Positions 1-7,431 of a stretch of DNA of 17,502 nucleotides are shown piece by piece. The translations under genes were made by a program, and so were the position numbers. Below the pieces are notes generated by a model. It saw only the letters and a list, made by a program, of their open reading frames with translations, was not told where the DNA came from and did no database searches. This DNA is from Chitinophagaceae bacterium (GTDB lineage: Bacteria > Bacteroidota > Bacteroidia > Chitinophagales > Chitinophagaceae): assembly GCA_009996555.1 (NCBI GenBank), contig JAACZX010000457.1, positions 1-17,502 of the forward strand, written 5' to 3'. Within the stretch, counting starts at the first letter, position 1, and each line of letters begins with the position of its first letter.

Positions 1-229
1 GTTTCCGCAGGTTGCTGATGGCGGTGTTTAATGCTATACGATACATCCAGGTGCTGATCTTTGCGTCGCCACGGTAAGTTCCAAATGCTCTCCACAGCTG
101 AATCACAATTTCCTGGTACAGGTCATCCTTGTCCGCATCGTTGCGGCCATAGAGATGGCATACTTTCCTGATGATGCCCTGGTGTTGTTGCACCAGTTGC
201 AAAAAATCCTGTTCAGTTGTGTTGGTCAT
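1..229 (-). CDS. ECF-type RNA polymerase sigma factor, N-terminal part (cut by window edge)
   Basis: The reverse complement from the ATG at 229 gives about 76 residues beginning MTNTTEQDFLQLVQQHQG and running off the left edge. The stretch with DKDDLYQEIVIQLW, then FGTYRG and STWMYRIALNTAISNLRK, is the classic region 2 of sigma-70 family ECF factors: the DLxQE(I/V)xxxLW core-binding helix followed by the -10 recognition helix. Such proteins direct RNA polymerase to a specific set of promoters, often under an anti-sigma factor. Region 4 and any anti-sigma gene lie outside the window, so the target regulon cannot be guessed. A perfect 12-bp palindrome lies 3 bases upstream of the start codon. 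Confidence 0.88.
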   Translation of the reverse strand, partial: MTNTTEQDFLQLVQQHQGIIRKVCHLYGRNDADKDDLYQEIVIQLWRAFGTYRGDAKISTWMYRIALNTAISNLRK

Positions 230-231
230 TC

Positions 232-243
232 AACCAATTGGTT
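232..243. promoter_or_regulatory. Perfect 12-bp palindrome at the start of the sigma factor gene
   Basis: AACCAATTGGTT is a perfect dyad 3 bases upstream of the sigma-factor ATG (minus strand, start at 229). A -7-like box TACATTTA (minus strand, 248-255; 7 of 8 matches to TAnnTTTG) lies just upstream, which puts the palindrome at about the transcription start or in the short 5' leader. It could be an operator or a leader hairpin. No known factor is assigned. Confidence 0.35.
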
Positions 244-305
244 TGTGTAAATGTATATGTAGCAGAAATTTCGTTTAAGTTACAGGCAAATTTGTTTTTT
301 TGTAT

Positions 306-665
306 ATGAAGAAGAAAATGTACCTCCTGGCAAGCTGCAGCACCTGCCAGGCTATTATTAAAGAAACCGGCGCAGATAAAGCCGGGCTTTCGTTTCAGAA
401 TATCAGGGAAGAAAAGATTACCGCAAAGCAGCTGGATGAAATGAAAGAAATGGCCGGGAGTTACGAAGCGCTGTTCAGTAAGCGGGCATTGAAGTATAAA
501 GAACTCGGATTGAAAGACAAGAATCTTACAGAAAACGATTTCAGAAATTATATATTGGAAGAAGATACTTTTTTAAAACGCCCGGTAACAATTCTTGGCA
601 AGCAGATTTTTGTTGGTAACGATAAAAAAACAGTGGCTGCATTAAAAGAAGCACTCAAAAAGTAA
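306..665 (+). CDS. ArsC/Spx-family thioredoxin-fold protein
   Basis: The product is a 119-residue protein of the arsenate reductase-like (ArsC/Spx/YffB) family. Seen: an N-terminal CSTC motif (C11 and C14 from this start) at the end of the first beta strand, an RALKYKELGL stretch mid-protein, and a C-terminal LKRPVTILGKQIFVG segment, equivalent to the usual IKRPI(V/L) strand. The family folds like thioredoxin. Members are glutaredoxin-dependent arsenate reductases, regulators (Spx), or uncharacterised reductases, and with no ars genes nearby an arsenate role is not supported. The open frame reaches back to a TTG at 300, but ATG at 306 is preferred; ATG at 318 (MYLLASCSTC) fits the family start equally well. 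It converges with the helicase gene and shares its terminator. Confidence 0.85.
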   Translation: MKKKMYLLASCSTCQAIIKETGADKAGLSFQNIREEKITAKQLDEMKEMAGSYEALFSKRALKYKELGLKDKNLTENDFRNYILEEDTFLKRPVTILGKQIFVGNDKKTVAALKEALKK

Positions 666-678
666 ACAGCAATTGATA

Positions 679-720
679 AAAAGAGAGCCATCGTAAATCG
701 ATGGCTCTCTTTTATTTTTA
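679..720. terminator. Bidirectional intrinsic terminator between convergent genes
   Basis: A perfect 15-bp stem (679-693 paired with 699-713) closes on a 5-base TAAAT loop. T-rich sequence follows on the plus strand, and an A-run precedes the stem, which acts as a T-run on the minus strand. It sits 14 bases past the stop of the ArsC-like gene and just past the stop of the helicase gene, so it can end both transcripts. Confidence 0.9.
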
Positions 721-723
721 TAC

Positions 724-3201
724 TTAGCTGATGATTCTAAGTTTGGCATAGTTCAGCATGATCTTCTTCTCGCCATTCAATTCAAACTTTACTGTAGCGA
801 TTGGATTATGTGTGCTGCCTTCCATTTTTATTACTTCGCCAAAACCAAATTTCTGATGTTCCACTTTGTTGCCCACTTCCAAAGCGTTGGTATCGCTTGC
901 AACAAAGTCTGCAGCTGGTTTATGTTCTACTGTTTGTGGCCTTGCAGGAGGTGTGGCATACGATGGTTTTGCAGAATTTGTTTTTGGCGGCGCACCATAT
1001 CGTTTTTCTGCTCTTGATGTATCATCATACTCGCTGCTTTTGTTACCAAAGCCGCCACGCATACGATCAAATGCAGAACCGCTGCCGAACGAAGAACCCG
1101 ATGATTGGTTACGCAAACCACCACCGGCAAAACTTTTATCTACGTATTGTTCCGGCAATTCATCTAAGAAGCGGCTGGGTTCGTTTTGAACGATCTGCCC
1201 AAACTTGTAACGTGTGTTGGCATAAGTGATCCACAGTTTCTTTTTTGCACGGGTGATCACTACATAAAACAAACGACGTTCTTCTTCCAGCTCTTCTCTC
1301 GTATTAATGGAAAGCGCACTTGGGAACAGCTGTTCTTCTAAACCGGCTGCAAACACACATTCAAATTCCAAACCTTTTGCAGCATGGATAGTCATGAGTT
1401 TTACATTATCTGCATCGGGATCTTTATCATCTGCATCAGTTAACAGGGTGATCTGTTGCAGGTAAGCGCCCAATGTAACAGCACCGAGTTTCTTTTGTTC
1501 TTCTGTTTTTGCAGGAGCAGCATCGAAGCTTAATTCCTGTTGCGGTTTTTCGGGTTCATCAAACAGTTTTTCTTCTTCAATCATCACACCGTCATCATCA
1601 ATTTGCTGACGGTTAGCTGTATCATCTACCCACTCTTTAATAGAGTTGAGTAACTCCTGTATGTTTTCGTAACGCTGTAAACCTTCGGTACTCTTATCGT
1701 TGAATAACTCTTTAACAATATTGGTTTGTTTACCCACATGCACCGCAACATCATAAGCATTGTTCTTTTGTAACATGCTGGCAAAGCTGCGGATCATGGT
1801 TACAAAATTATCAATGGCTTCAAGTGTACCGGCTTTAAAACCATATTCCTGTGCACGGGTAAGCACTTCCCACATGCTGATGTTTTGTTCGTTGGCAAAC
1901 AGCACGCATTTATCAACCGTTGTTTTACCAATACCACGTGCAGGATAGTTGATAACACGTTTCAGTGCTTCTTCATCTCGTGGATTAACGATGAGGCGCA
2001 GATAAGCAATAAAATCTTTGATCTCTTTACGCTGGTAGAAACTGATACCGCCATAAATGATATATGGAATACCCATGCGGCGCAAACTTTCTTCAAAGGC
2101 ACGACTTTGTGCATTTGTACGATAAAGGATGGCAAAATCTTTATTACGGTAATGGTTGCGGAGCTTTTGTTCCTGGATGGTATCAGCAACAAATTTACCT
2201 TCATCATTATCCGTCATGCTACGTACCAAACGCAGTTTTTCACCATCAGCATTATCAGTAAATAGTGTTTTCTCAATCTGCCCTTTGTTGTTGGCAATAA
2301 CTTCGTTGGCAACGTTGAGGATGTTTTTTGTACTGCGGTAGTTTTGTTCCAGCTTTACCACCTTTACATTGTCATAGTCTTTCTGGAACTGTAAAATATT
2401 TTCGATGGTAGCACCACGGAAACTGTAAATACTTTGTGCATCGTCGCCCACCACACAAACATTTTCGTGCATGGCACCAAGCAGTTTAATGATCTCGTAC
2501 TGAGCCGGGTTGGTATCCTGGTACTCATCGATCATAATGTATTTAAAACGACGCTGGTATTTGCTTAAACTTTCAGGAACTGTTTTGAGAAGTTCGTAAA
2601 ACTTAATGAGCAGGTCATCAAAATCCATGGCACCGTTTTTAAAACAGCGCTTGGCATAACTATCGTAGATCTGTGCAATAGCCGGGCGGTTGGCACGCAT
2701 ATCTTCCTGTTGCAAATGCCAATCGTTTTTATATTCTTCTGCATTGACCAATGCGTTTTTTGCAGAAGAGATGCGGTTGTAAACAGTAGCCGGTTTATAG
2801 TGTTTATCATCCAGGTTCATTTCATTGATCACTGTTTTGATCACGCTCTTGGCATCATCTGTATCGTAAATGGTGAAGTTGGATGGATAGCCGATCTTAG
2901 TTGCTTCGCTTCTTAAAATGCGGGCAAACACACTATGGAAAGTGCCGATATATAAATTTCTTGCTTCGTGGTTGCCGAGGATGTGCTCCACACGTTCTTT
3001 CATTTCCTTGGCTGCTTTGTTGGTAAACGTAAGCGCCAATATATTAAATGCATCAACCCCTTTTGCCATTAAGTGAGCAATACGTGTAGTAAGCACTTTG
3101 GTTTTACCACTGCCTGCTCCGGCAACAATCATCAGCGGTCCTTCGATGGTGATCACCGCTTCTTTCTGCCGTTCGTTCAGTCCTTTTAAATAGTCAATCA
3201 T
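724..3201 (-). CDS. pcrA: ATP-dependent DNA helicase of the UvrD/PcrA (SF1A) family
   Basis: This is an 825-residue 3'-5' DNA helicase that would unwind DNA in nucleotide-excision and mismatch repair and clear proteins from DNA. All SF1A motifs are visible: Q motif LNERQKEAV (8-16), Walker A AGAGSGKT (27-34), Walker B DEYQD (225-229), motif III GDDAQSIYSFRG (252-263), motif IV LEQNYRS (284-290), motif V TIHAAKGLEFE (604-614) and motif VI ERRLFYVVITRAK (641-653). Residues about 533-572 form an acidic low-complexity insert, and 692-770 a Gly/Ser/Pro-rich linker. The C-terminus (about 776-825, KVEHQKFGFGEVIKMEG) is the Tudor-like domain that in PcrA contacts RNA polymerase. RecB- or Rep-type alternatives fit less well. 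The name pcrA versus uvrD is a matter of convention. Confidence 0.96.
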   Translation of the reverse strand: MIDYLKGLNERQKEAVITIEGPLMIVAGAGSGKTKVLTTRIAHLMAKGVDAFNILALTFTNKAAKEMKERVEHILGNHEARNLYIGTFHSVFARILRSEATKIGYPSNFTIYDTDDAKSVIKTVINEMNLDDKHYKPATVYNRISSAKNALVNAEEYKNDWHLQQEDMRANRPAIAQIYDSYAKRCFKNGAMDFDDLLIKFYELLKTVPESLSKYQRRFKYIMIDEYQDTNPAQYEIIKLLGAMHENVCVVGDDAQSIYSFRGATIENILQFQKDYDNVKVVKLEQNYRSTKNILNVANEVIANNKGQIEKTLFTDNADGEKLRLVRSMTDNDEGKFVADTIQEQKLRNHYRNKDFAILYRTNAQSRAFEESLRRMGIPYIIYGGISFYQRKEIKDFIAYLRLIVNPRDEEALKRVINYPARGIGKTTVDKCVLFANEQNISMWEVLTRAQEYGFKAGTLEAIDNFVTMIRSFASMLQKNNAYDVAVHVGKQTNIVKELFNDKSTEGLQRYENIQELLNSIKEWVDDTANRQQIDDDGVMIEEEKLFDEPEKPQQELSFDAAPAKTEEQKKLGAVTLGAYLQQITLLTDADDKDPDADNVKLMTIHAAKGLEFECVFAAGLEEQLFPSALSINTREELEEERRLFYVVITRAKKKLWITYANTRYKFGQIVQNEPSRFLDELPEQYVDKSFAGGGLRNQSSGSSFGSGSAFDRMRGGFGNKSSEYDDTSRAEKRYGAPPKTNSAKPSYATPPARPQTVEHKPAADFVASDTNALEVGNKVEHQKFGFGEVIKMEGSTHNPIATVKFELNGEKKIMLNYAKLRIIS

Positions 3202-3214
3202 AAATCGAAATAAG

Positions 3215-3229
3215 CCTGCAATTTACAGG
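3215..3229. promoter_or_regulatory. Near-palindrome just upstream of the helicase gene
   Basis: CCTGCAATTTACAGG is a 15-bp dyad with 6 of 7 arm pairs matching, centred about 20 bases upstream of the helicase ATG (minus strand, 3201). The place is right for an operator over the transcription start. A damage-response operator would make sense for a uvrD-type gene, but no matching Bacteroidota operator is known to me, so the role is inference. Confidence 0.25.
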
Positions 3230-3271
3230 AAGCAAACGGGAGATGGGTTGCTGTGGAGAAAGAAATTGCAG

Positions 3272-3292
3272 TTCTGCTGAATAGCAGCAGAA
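3272..3292. terminator. Hairpin between the small ORF and the helicase gene (weak terminator or leader structure)
   Basis: TTCTGCTG (3272-3279) pairs with CAGCAGAA (3285-3292) around a 5-base loop. It lies about 28 bases past the stop of the minus-strand small ORF and 70 bases before the helicase start. No T-run follows directly on either strand, so it is not a textbook intrinsic terminator. Confidence 0.35.
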
Positions 3293-3319
3293 AGGATCAA
3301 CCAAAAACAAAAGTCAGGT

Positions 3320-3589
3320 TCATGCTTCAGCATCTTCACACATAAATACATCAATGGCTGGCTTGCCCGCATACATGAGAAACATGTTACACGTATGCAG
3401 CAAATCCTGTGGTACGCCTGCTGTAAAATAATTTCCGCTGTACCAATACTGCATTAATTGCATGTCGGCATTGCTGTTATTTCGGCTTAGCAATAAAAAT
3501 TGCATGCGTGCTAAAGCTGCATCTGAAAGATGGTTGAACACTCCGTTGCTGAGGAGATTTCTTGTAATGGCCATTACCTGCTTTTGCAT
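3320..3589 (-). CDS. Small hypothetical protein (89 aa)
   Basis: The family is not recognised. The frame opens at a GTG at 3619, but the ATG at 3589 (MQKQVMAITRNLLSNG) is the likelier start. The product is soluble in character, with no signal peptide and no membrane segment. It has a helical N-terminal half (ITRNLLSNGVFNHLSDAALARMQFLL) and an aromatic, Cys-containing C-terminal half (YWYSGNYFTAGVPQDLL, then CNMF and FMCEDAEA). The amino-acid mix looks like a real protein, and no larger ORF competes here. It lies in the same direction as the helicase gene, 118 bases upstream of it, and diverges from typA. Confidence 0.5.
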   Translation of the reverse strand: MQKQVMAITRNLLSNGVFNHLSDAALARMQFLLLSRNNSNADMQLMQYWYSGNYFTAGVPQDLLHTCNMFLMYAGKPAIDVFMCEDAEA

Positions 3590-3666
3590 ATACTTTGATT
3601 TTAGGTGAATTACTATCACTAACGTAAAAAGAATGCCAAGGTTTTCTTATCAAATTGTTACGGGCT

Positions 3667-3689
3667 GGCAATGTGCATTGCCTGTGCAT
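3667..3689. promoter_or_regulatory. Inverted repeat plus 11-bp-spaced direct repeat in the divergent intergenic region
   Basis: GGCAATG (3667-3673) and CATTGCC (3676-3682) form a 7-bp dyad with a 2-base centre. TGTGCAT occurs at 3672-3678 and again at 3683-3689, one helical turn apart. The site lies between the start of the minus-strand small ORF and the typA promoter. Dyads of this form are usual for dimeric regulators, but no regulator can be named. Confidence 0.3.
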
Positions 3690-3763
3690 AATGGCCGGTT
3701 TTATGCTGTAAAACGGAGCTTGGAAATATCCATTTCATAACCAAACATTCATGCCGTTTTCCC

Positions 3764-3793
3764 TTGCCACCCCGCTTAAATGCCATACCTTTG
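3764..3793 (+). promoter_or_regulatory. Bacteroidota-type promoter of typA
   Basis: A -33 TTG (3764-3766), a 19-base spacer and the -7 box TACCTTTG (3786-3793) match the Bacteroidota consensus TTG-N19-21-TAnnTTTG. This leaves a 5' leader of about 45 bases before the ATG at 3845. Within the leader a small hairpin, GCCTT (3796-3800) with AAGGC (3805-3809), is possible. Confidence 0.75.
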
Positions 3794-3844
3794 CCGCCTT
3801 AAAAAAGGCAGGAGCAGCAGCTGTTTTAGCCTAACACATTGAAT

Positions 3845-5656
3845 ATGAATATTCGTAACATAGCAATCATTGCACACGTTGACCATGGAAAGACTACCCT
3901 GGTTGATAAAATTCTTCACGCTACCAAGGTTTTCCGTGAAAACCAGGAAACAGGCGAACTCATCATGGACAGCAACGACCTGGAACGGGAGCGTGGTATC
4001 ACCATCTTCTCCAAGAATGCTGCTGTTACTTATAACGATGTAAAAATTAATGTAATTGATACGCCAGGCCACGCCGATTTTGGTGGTGAGGTTGAGCGTG
4101 TATTGAAAATGGCCGATGGTGTAATTCTGTTGGTGGATGCATTTGAAGGTCCGATGCCGCAAACACGTTTTGTATTACAGAAAGCATTGCAGTTAAACCT
4201 GAAGCCGATTGTTGTTATCAACAAAGTTGATAAACCAAACTGTCGTCCCGATGAAGTACACGATGCAGTGTTTGAATTATTCTTTAACCTCGATGCAACA
4301 GAAGAACAGCTTGACTTCCCTACATACTACGGTAGCGGTAAAAACGGCTGGTTCAACGATTCATTAACAGAGATCGACAATATCAATCCATTACTGGATG
4401 GTATTATTAAATATGTACCTGCACCAAAAGTAGCGGAAGGTCCGTTGCAGATGCAGATCACTTCACTCGACTATTCATCTTTCCTTGGTCGTATTGCGGT
4501 AGGTAAAGTAAGCCGTGGTTCCATTAAAGAAAACCAGCAGGTTGCTTTAATGCAGGCCGATGGTACAGTTCGTAAACTGAAAGTAAAAGAACTGTATGTG
4601 TTTGAAGGAATGGGTAAGAAAAAAGTAGCTGAAGTAATTGCCGGCGATCTTTGTGCTGTTGTTGGTGTTGAAGATTTTAATATTGGCGATACCATTGCTG
4701 ATGCAGAAAATCCGGAAGCATTACCGGTTATCAGTGTAGATGAGCCAACAATGAACATGTTGTTCAGTGTAAACAACTCACCTTTCTTTGGTAAGGATGG
4801 TAAGTTTGTTACAAGCCGTCACCTGCGTGACCGCTTAATGAAAGAAACAGAAAAGAACCTTGCGTTGCGTGTAACAGATAGTGAAGATGGTGATAGTTTG
4901 GTGGTGTACGGTCGTGGTATTCTTCACCTCGGTATCTTAATTGAAACCATGCGTCGTGAAGGATATGAATTAACTGTTGGTCAGCCACAGGTAATTGTAA
5001 AAGAGATCAACGGTAAAAAACACGAACCTTATGAAACATTGGTAGTGGATGTGCCGCAGGAATTTGCAAGTAAAGTAATTGACCTCGTTACCCGCCGCAA
5101 AGGTGAAATGCTGGTAATGGAAACCAAAGGTGAAATGCAGCATCTGGAGTTTGATATTCCTTCTCGTGGTTTGATTGGTTTACGTACACAAATGCTTACT
5201 GCAACAACAGGTGAAGCTGTAATGGCACACCGTTTTAGCGAATACAAACCATGGAAAGGCGCTATCCCCGGCCGTAACAATGGTGTATTACTTTCGAAGT
5301 TCCAGGATAAAACAACCGGGTACTCAATCGATAAATTACAGGATCGTGGTACTTTCTTTGTTGATCCGGGTGAAGATGTGTATGCCGGCCAGATCATTGC
5401 AGAGCATATTAAACCAGGTGATCTTGTAGTAAACGCAACAGAAGGTAAAAAGTTAACCAACCACCGTGCAAGCGGTAGCGATGATGCAACACGTATTGCA
5501 CCTAAAACGTTGCTGACGTTGGAAGAGTGTATGGAATACATTCAATTTGATGAGTGTATTGAAGTAACTCCAAACTTCATCCGTATGCGTAAAGTAATAC
5601 TCGATGAAGAGGAGCGTAAGAAAGTGAGCAAGCAAATGAATGCGCAAATGGCGTAA
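3845..5656 (+). CDS. typA: Translational GTPase TypA/BipA
   Basis: This is a 603-residue ribosome-binding GTPase related to EF-G and LepA, which helps 50S assembly and translation under stress and at low temperature. Seen: G1 AHVDHGKTT (10-18), the G2 region RGITIFSKN (50-58) with the TypA-type ISKN variant, G3 DTPGH (72-76) and G4 NKVD (126-129). These are followed by the EF-Tu domain-2-like barrel (about 200-290), EF-G III/V-like domains (PTMNMLFSVN, GRGILHLGILIETMRREGYE) and the TypA-specific C-terminal domain (RGTFFVDPGEDVYAGQI, NATEGKKLTNHRASGSDDA). Length is normal for the family. The frame extends to a TTG at 3839, but ATG 3845 gives the usual MNIRNIAIIAHVDHGKTT start. The gene stands alone, with its own promoter and terminator. 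Confidence 0.97.
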   Translation: MNIRNIAIIAHVDHGKTTLVDKILHATKVFRENQETGELIMDSNDLERERGITIFSKNAAVTYNDVKINVIDTPGHADFGGEVERVLKMADGVILLVDAFEGPMPQTRFVLQKALQLNLKPIVVINKVDKPNCRPDEVHDAVFELFFNLDATEEQLDFPTYYGSGKNGWFNDSLTEIDNINPLLDGIIKYVPAPKVAEGPLQMQITSLDYSSFLGRIAVGKVSRGSIKENQQVALMQADGTVRKLKVKELYVFEGMGKKKVAEVIAGDLCAVVGVEDFNIGDTIADAENPEALPVISVDEPTMNMLFSVNNSPFFGKDGKFVTSRHLRDRLMKETEKNLALRVTDSEDGDSLVVYGRGILHLGILIETMRREGYELTVGQPQVIVKEINGKKHEPYETLVVDVPQEFASKVIDLVTRRKGEMLVMETKGEMQHLEFDIPSRGLIGLRTQMLTATTGEAVMAHRFSEYKPWKGAIPGRNNGVLLSKFQDKTTGYSIDKLQDRGTFFVDPGEDVYAGQIIAEHIKPGDLVVNATEGKKLTNHRASGSDDATRIAPKTLLTLEECMEYIQFDECIEVTPNFIRMRKVILDEEERKKVSKQMNAQMA

Positions 5657-5676
5657 ATCATATCAGTAATAAATTG

Positions 5677-5702
5677 AAAACCTCCCGTCGGGAGGTTTTT
5701 TT
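5677..5702 (+). terminator. Intrinsic terminator of typA
   Basis: AAAACCTCCC (5677-5686) pairs with GGGAGGTTTT (5690-5699) around a 3-base GTC loop, and the T-run continues to 5702. It begins 21 bases past the typA stop codon. Confidence 0.9.
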
Positions 5703-5750
5703 GTTTACAGAGTCATACTGCCAATGTATAAAATACTATTTTTATAAACT

Positions 5751-6815
5751 ATGCAGGATAGTTTGTTTCAGTTACTTTGCTGCCCTTACACTAAGCAGCC
5801 GTTACGTCTTCAGATACTATCAAAAAAACTAAAGCAATTTGCAAATTGCAAAATTGAAATAATTGAAGAAGCTATTTTATTTTCAGATGCAGGATTTATT
5901 TTTCCTGTGATAGGAGGTATTCCCAGAATGCTTCTGGAGTCGATTTATGATTATGAAGATTTTTTTTTAAAGCACTTGCCGGATTACCTGGTTTTAAAAG
6001 AACAACTCGAGCAAAAGCACGCTGATCTTCTAGGGTTTTGTAAGAAAAAAAATAAGAAAACAAAACAAAGCTTTTTTATAGAATGGGGCTTTTTTAAGCC
6101 CCATTCAAACGACAGATTGTGGCATGATCATATTGCAGATTTGTCCGGCAGATTTTTGCAGGAATCAGATTTACGGATTGATGATTTAAAAGGTAAATCT
6201 GTAATTGACGTTGGTTCAGGGCATGGAGTAACAACAGGTAAAATAGCAAACCTGAGTGAGCTGGTAATTGGGGTTGAGTTAAGCAGGGCTGTTGAAGAGG
6301 CTTATAAGCGCAATAATCAAACTAATGCACATTTCGTGCAAGGCGATCTTTTATTTCTTCCTTTTGCTGGAGAATCATTTGATCTGTTATATTCCAGTGG
6401 TGTACTGCACCACACCGCTGATACAAAAAAATCATTGTTTGCTGTAGAAAATCTGGTAAAGAAAGGCGGGAGAATTTGTATCTGGTTATACCACCCTCAG
6501 GATAATAAAATTCACAATGCCATGCTTTCAATTAGGAAAGTGACGGGTAAATTGCCGATTTTACTATCGTTTATTTTATTAATGGTTTTTGTTTTTCCGA
6601 TCAGCTTCCTTGTAAAAAAGATCAAGCGGAAAAGAGAGCTGAATTACAGAGAGGAGATCATTGATATACTGGATATGTTTACGCCTGAGTTTCGTTTTGA
6701 AATTGCACATGATGAAGCAAAAAAATGGCTTGCTCTATTAAACTATTCCAATATAAAGGTGACAACAACGGACCAATTTGGATTTTCTATTATAGGGCGT
6801 AAGGCTAACGAATAA
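5751..6815 (+). CDS. Class I SAM-dependent methyltransferase with Trm112-like N-terminus and membrane segment
   Basis: The 354-residue protein starts with a Trm112-like/zinc-ribbon-type module (1-60, LLCCPYTKQPL, then DAGFIFPVIGGIPRML). Its second CxxC cysteine is missing (CPYT rather than CPxC), so metal binding may be lost. A basic Lys-rich linker (about 97-107) leads into a Rossmann methyltransferase domain: motif I VIDVGSGHGV (151-160), acidic end of strand 2 at GVELS (174-178), FVQGDLLFLPF (195-205) and the post-motif YSSGVLHHTAD (214-224). Residues 269-288 form one strong hydrophobic segment flanked by Lys/Arg. This architecture is common in methyltransferases of surface-polysaccharide loci, but the substrate cannot be told. 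It looks more AT-rich than typA, and a perfect hairpin lies inside the gene at 6081-6106. It has no obvious operon partner. Confidence 0.85.
   Translation: MQDSLFQLLCCPYTKQPLRLQILSKKLKQFANCKIEIIEEAILFSDAGFIFPVIGGIPRMLLESIYDYEDFFLKHLPDYLVLKEQLEQKHADLLGFCKKKNKKTKQSFFIEWGFFKPHSNDRLWHDHIADLSGRFLQESDLRIDDLKGKSVIDVGSGHGVTTGKIANLSELVIGVELSRAVEEAYKRNNQTNAHFVQGDLLFLPFAGESFDLLYSSGVLHHTADTKKSLFAVENLVKKGGRICIWLYHPQDNKIHNAMLSIRKVTGKLPILLSFILLMVFVFPISFLVKKIKRKRELNYREEIIDILDMFTPEFRFEIAHDEAKKWLALLNYSNIKVTTTDQFGFSIIGRKANE
6081..6106. repeat. Perfect 11-bp inverted repeat inside the methyltransferase gene
   Basis: GAATGGGGCTT (6081-6091) pairs perfectly with AAGCCCCATTC (6096-6106) around a TTTT loop. It encodes residues 111-119 (EWGFFKPHS), between the N-terminal module and the methyltransferase domain. 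The stem is GC-rich in an otherwise AT-rich stretch. It has no run of T directly after it on the plus strand, so it is not a good terminator. Confidence 0.6.
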
Positions 6816-6831
6816 AGGGTTACCTGGCAGC

Positions 6832-7431
6832 TTATTTTATTTTTTGTTGAAGAAGTTTTTTCACAGATCTAAACCATTCTTCTTTTAGTACACTCAGCAC
6901 AATACTGTCCCTTCTTCCTCCAGTTTCAATGGTCATATTGCTGCGGAGTATGCCTTCAACTGTACAGCCAATTGCTTCCATGGCATTGATAGATGGGGCG
7001 TTGTTTGCATCGGCTCTTAGCTCAACACGTTCCAACCCCCACTCTTCAAAAGCAAATTGAAATAAAAGAAATTTACAGTTGCGGTTTAATCCTGTACGTT
7101 GAAATGCTTTTCCATACCAGGTATAACCCAAATGTGTTGTTTTGTTGAACGATTGAATATCGTAAAAACGAGTGCTGCCTGCATATTGCTGTGTTGCTTT
7201 GTCGAACACAATAAACGGATATTCAATACCGGCCGCTTTATTTTGTAAGGTAGTGCTGATGTAATTCTTCATGCCTTCTTCACCTGCCGGACTGATGAGC
7301 GAATATTTCCACAGATCAGCTTCGTTTAATGCAAACAACAACAGGTTTTCATAATCATCTTCCGTTAACGGGCGCAGCAGTACACGGTCGTTTTCTAATA
7401 CAATATGTTTATTGCTGATGTTTTCGATCAT
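6832..7431 (-). CDS. GNAT-family N-acetyltransferase (RimJ/RimL type)
   Basis: The 199-residue protein would move an acetyl group from acetyl-CoA to an amine. Seen: the N-terminal strand DRVLLRPLTEDDYENLLLFA typical of RimJ/RimL-like enzymes, a central GYTWYGKAFQRTGLNRNCKFLLFQFAFEEWGLERVELRAD covering the acetyl-CoA-binding region, and ADANNAPSINAMEAIGCTVEGILRSNM, where the NxxSxxxxEkiGf-like pattern closes the fold. The substrate (a ribosomal protein N-terminus, an antibiotic or a small amine) cannot be told. Its ATG overlaps the murA stop by 4 bases (7428-7431), so it is translationally coupled to murA as the second gene of that transcript. Confidence 0.9.
   Translation of the reverse strand: MIENISNKHIVLENDRVLLRPLTEDDYENLLLFALNEADLWKYSLISPAGEEGMKNYISTTLQNKAAGIEYPFIVFDKATQQYAGSTRFYDIQSFNKTTHLGYTWYGKAFQRTGLNRNCKFLLFQFAFEEWGLERVELRADANNAPSINAMEAIGCTVEGILRSNMTIETGGRRDSIVLSVLKEEWFRSVKKLLQQKIK

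Noticed and set aside
300..305. TTG start for the ArsC-like gene
   Set aside because: An ATG lies two codons later and fits the family length better. The same reasoning moved the typA start (TTG 3839 to ATG 3845) and the hydrolase start (TTG 14938 to ATG 14950).
801..2341. Several plus-strand open frames inside the helicase gene
   Set aside because: They lie opposite a gene with every SF1A motif intact, have no recognisable domain, and are rich in Cys/His/Ser as antisense frames often are.
3477..3689. Second minus-strand open frame overlapping the 89-residue ORF
   Set aside because: It overlaps the better candidate in another frame, spans the dyad element and looks less protein-like. Only one of the two can reasonably be real.
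5029..5541. 170-codon minus-strand open frame inside typA
   Set aside because: It is antisense to a highly conserved GTPase gene, with no start context and no domain.
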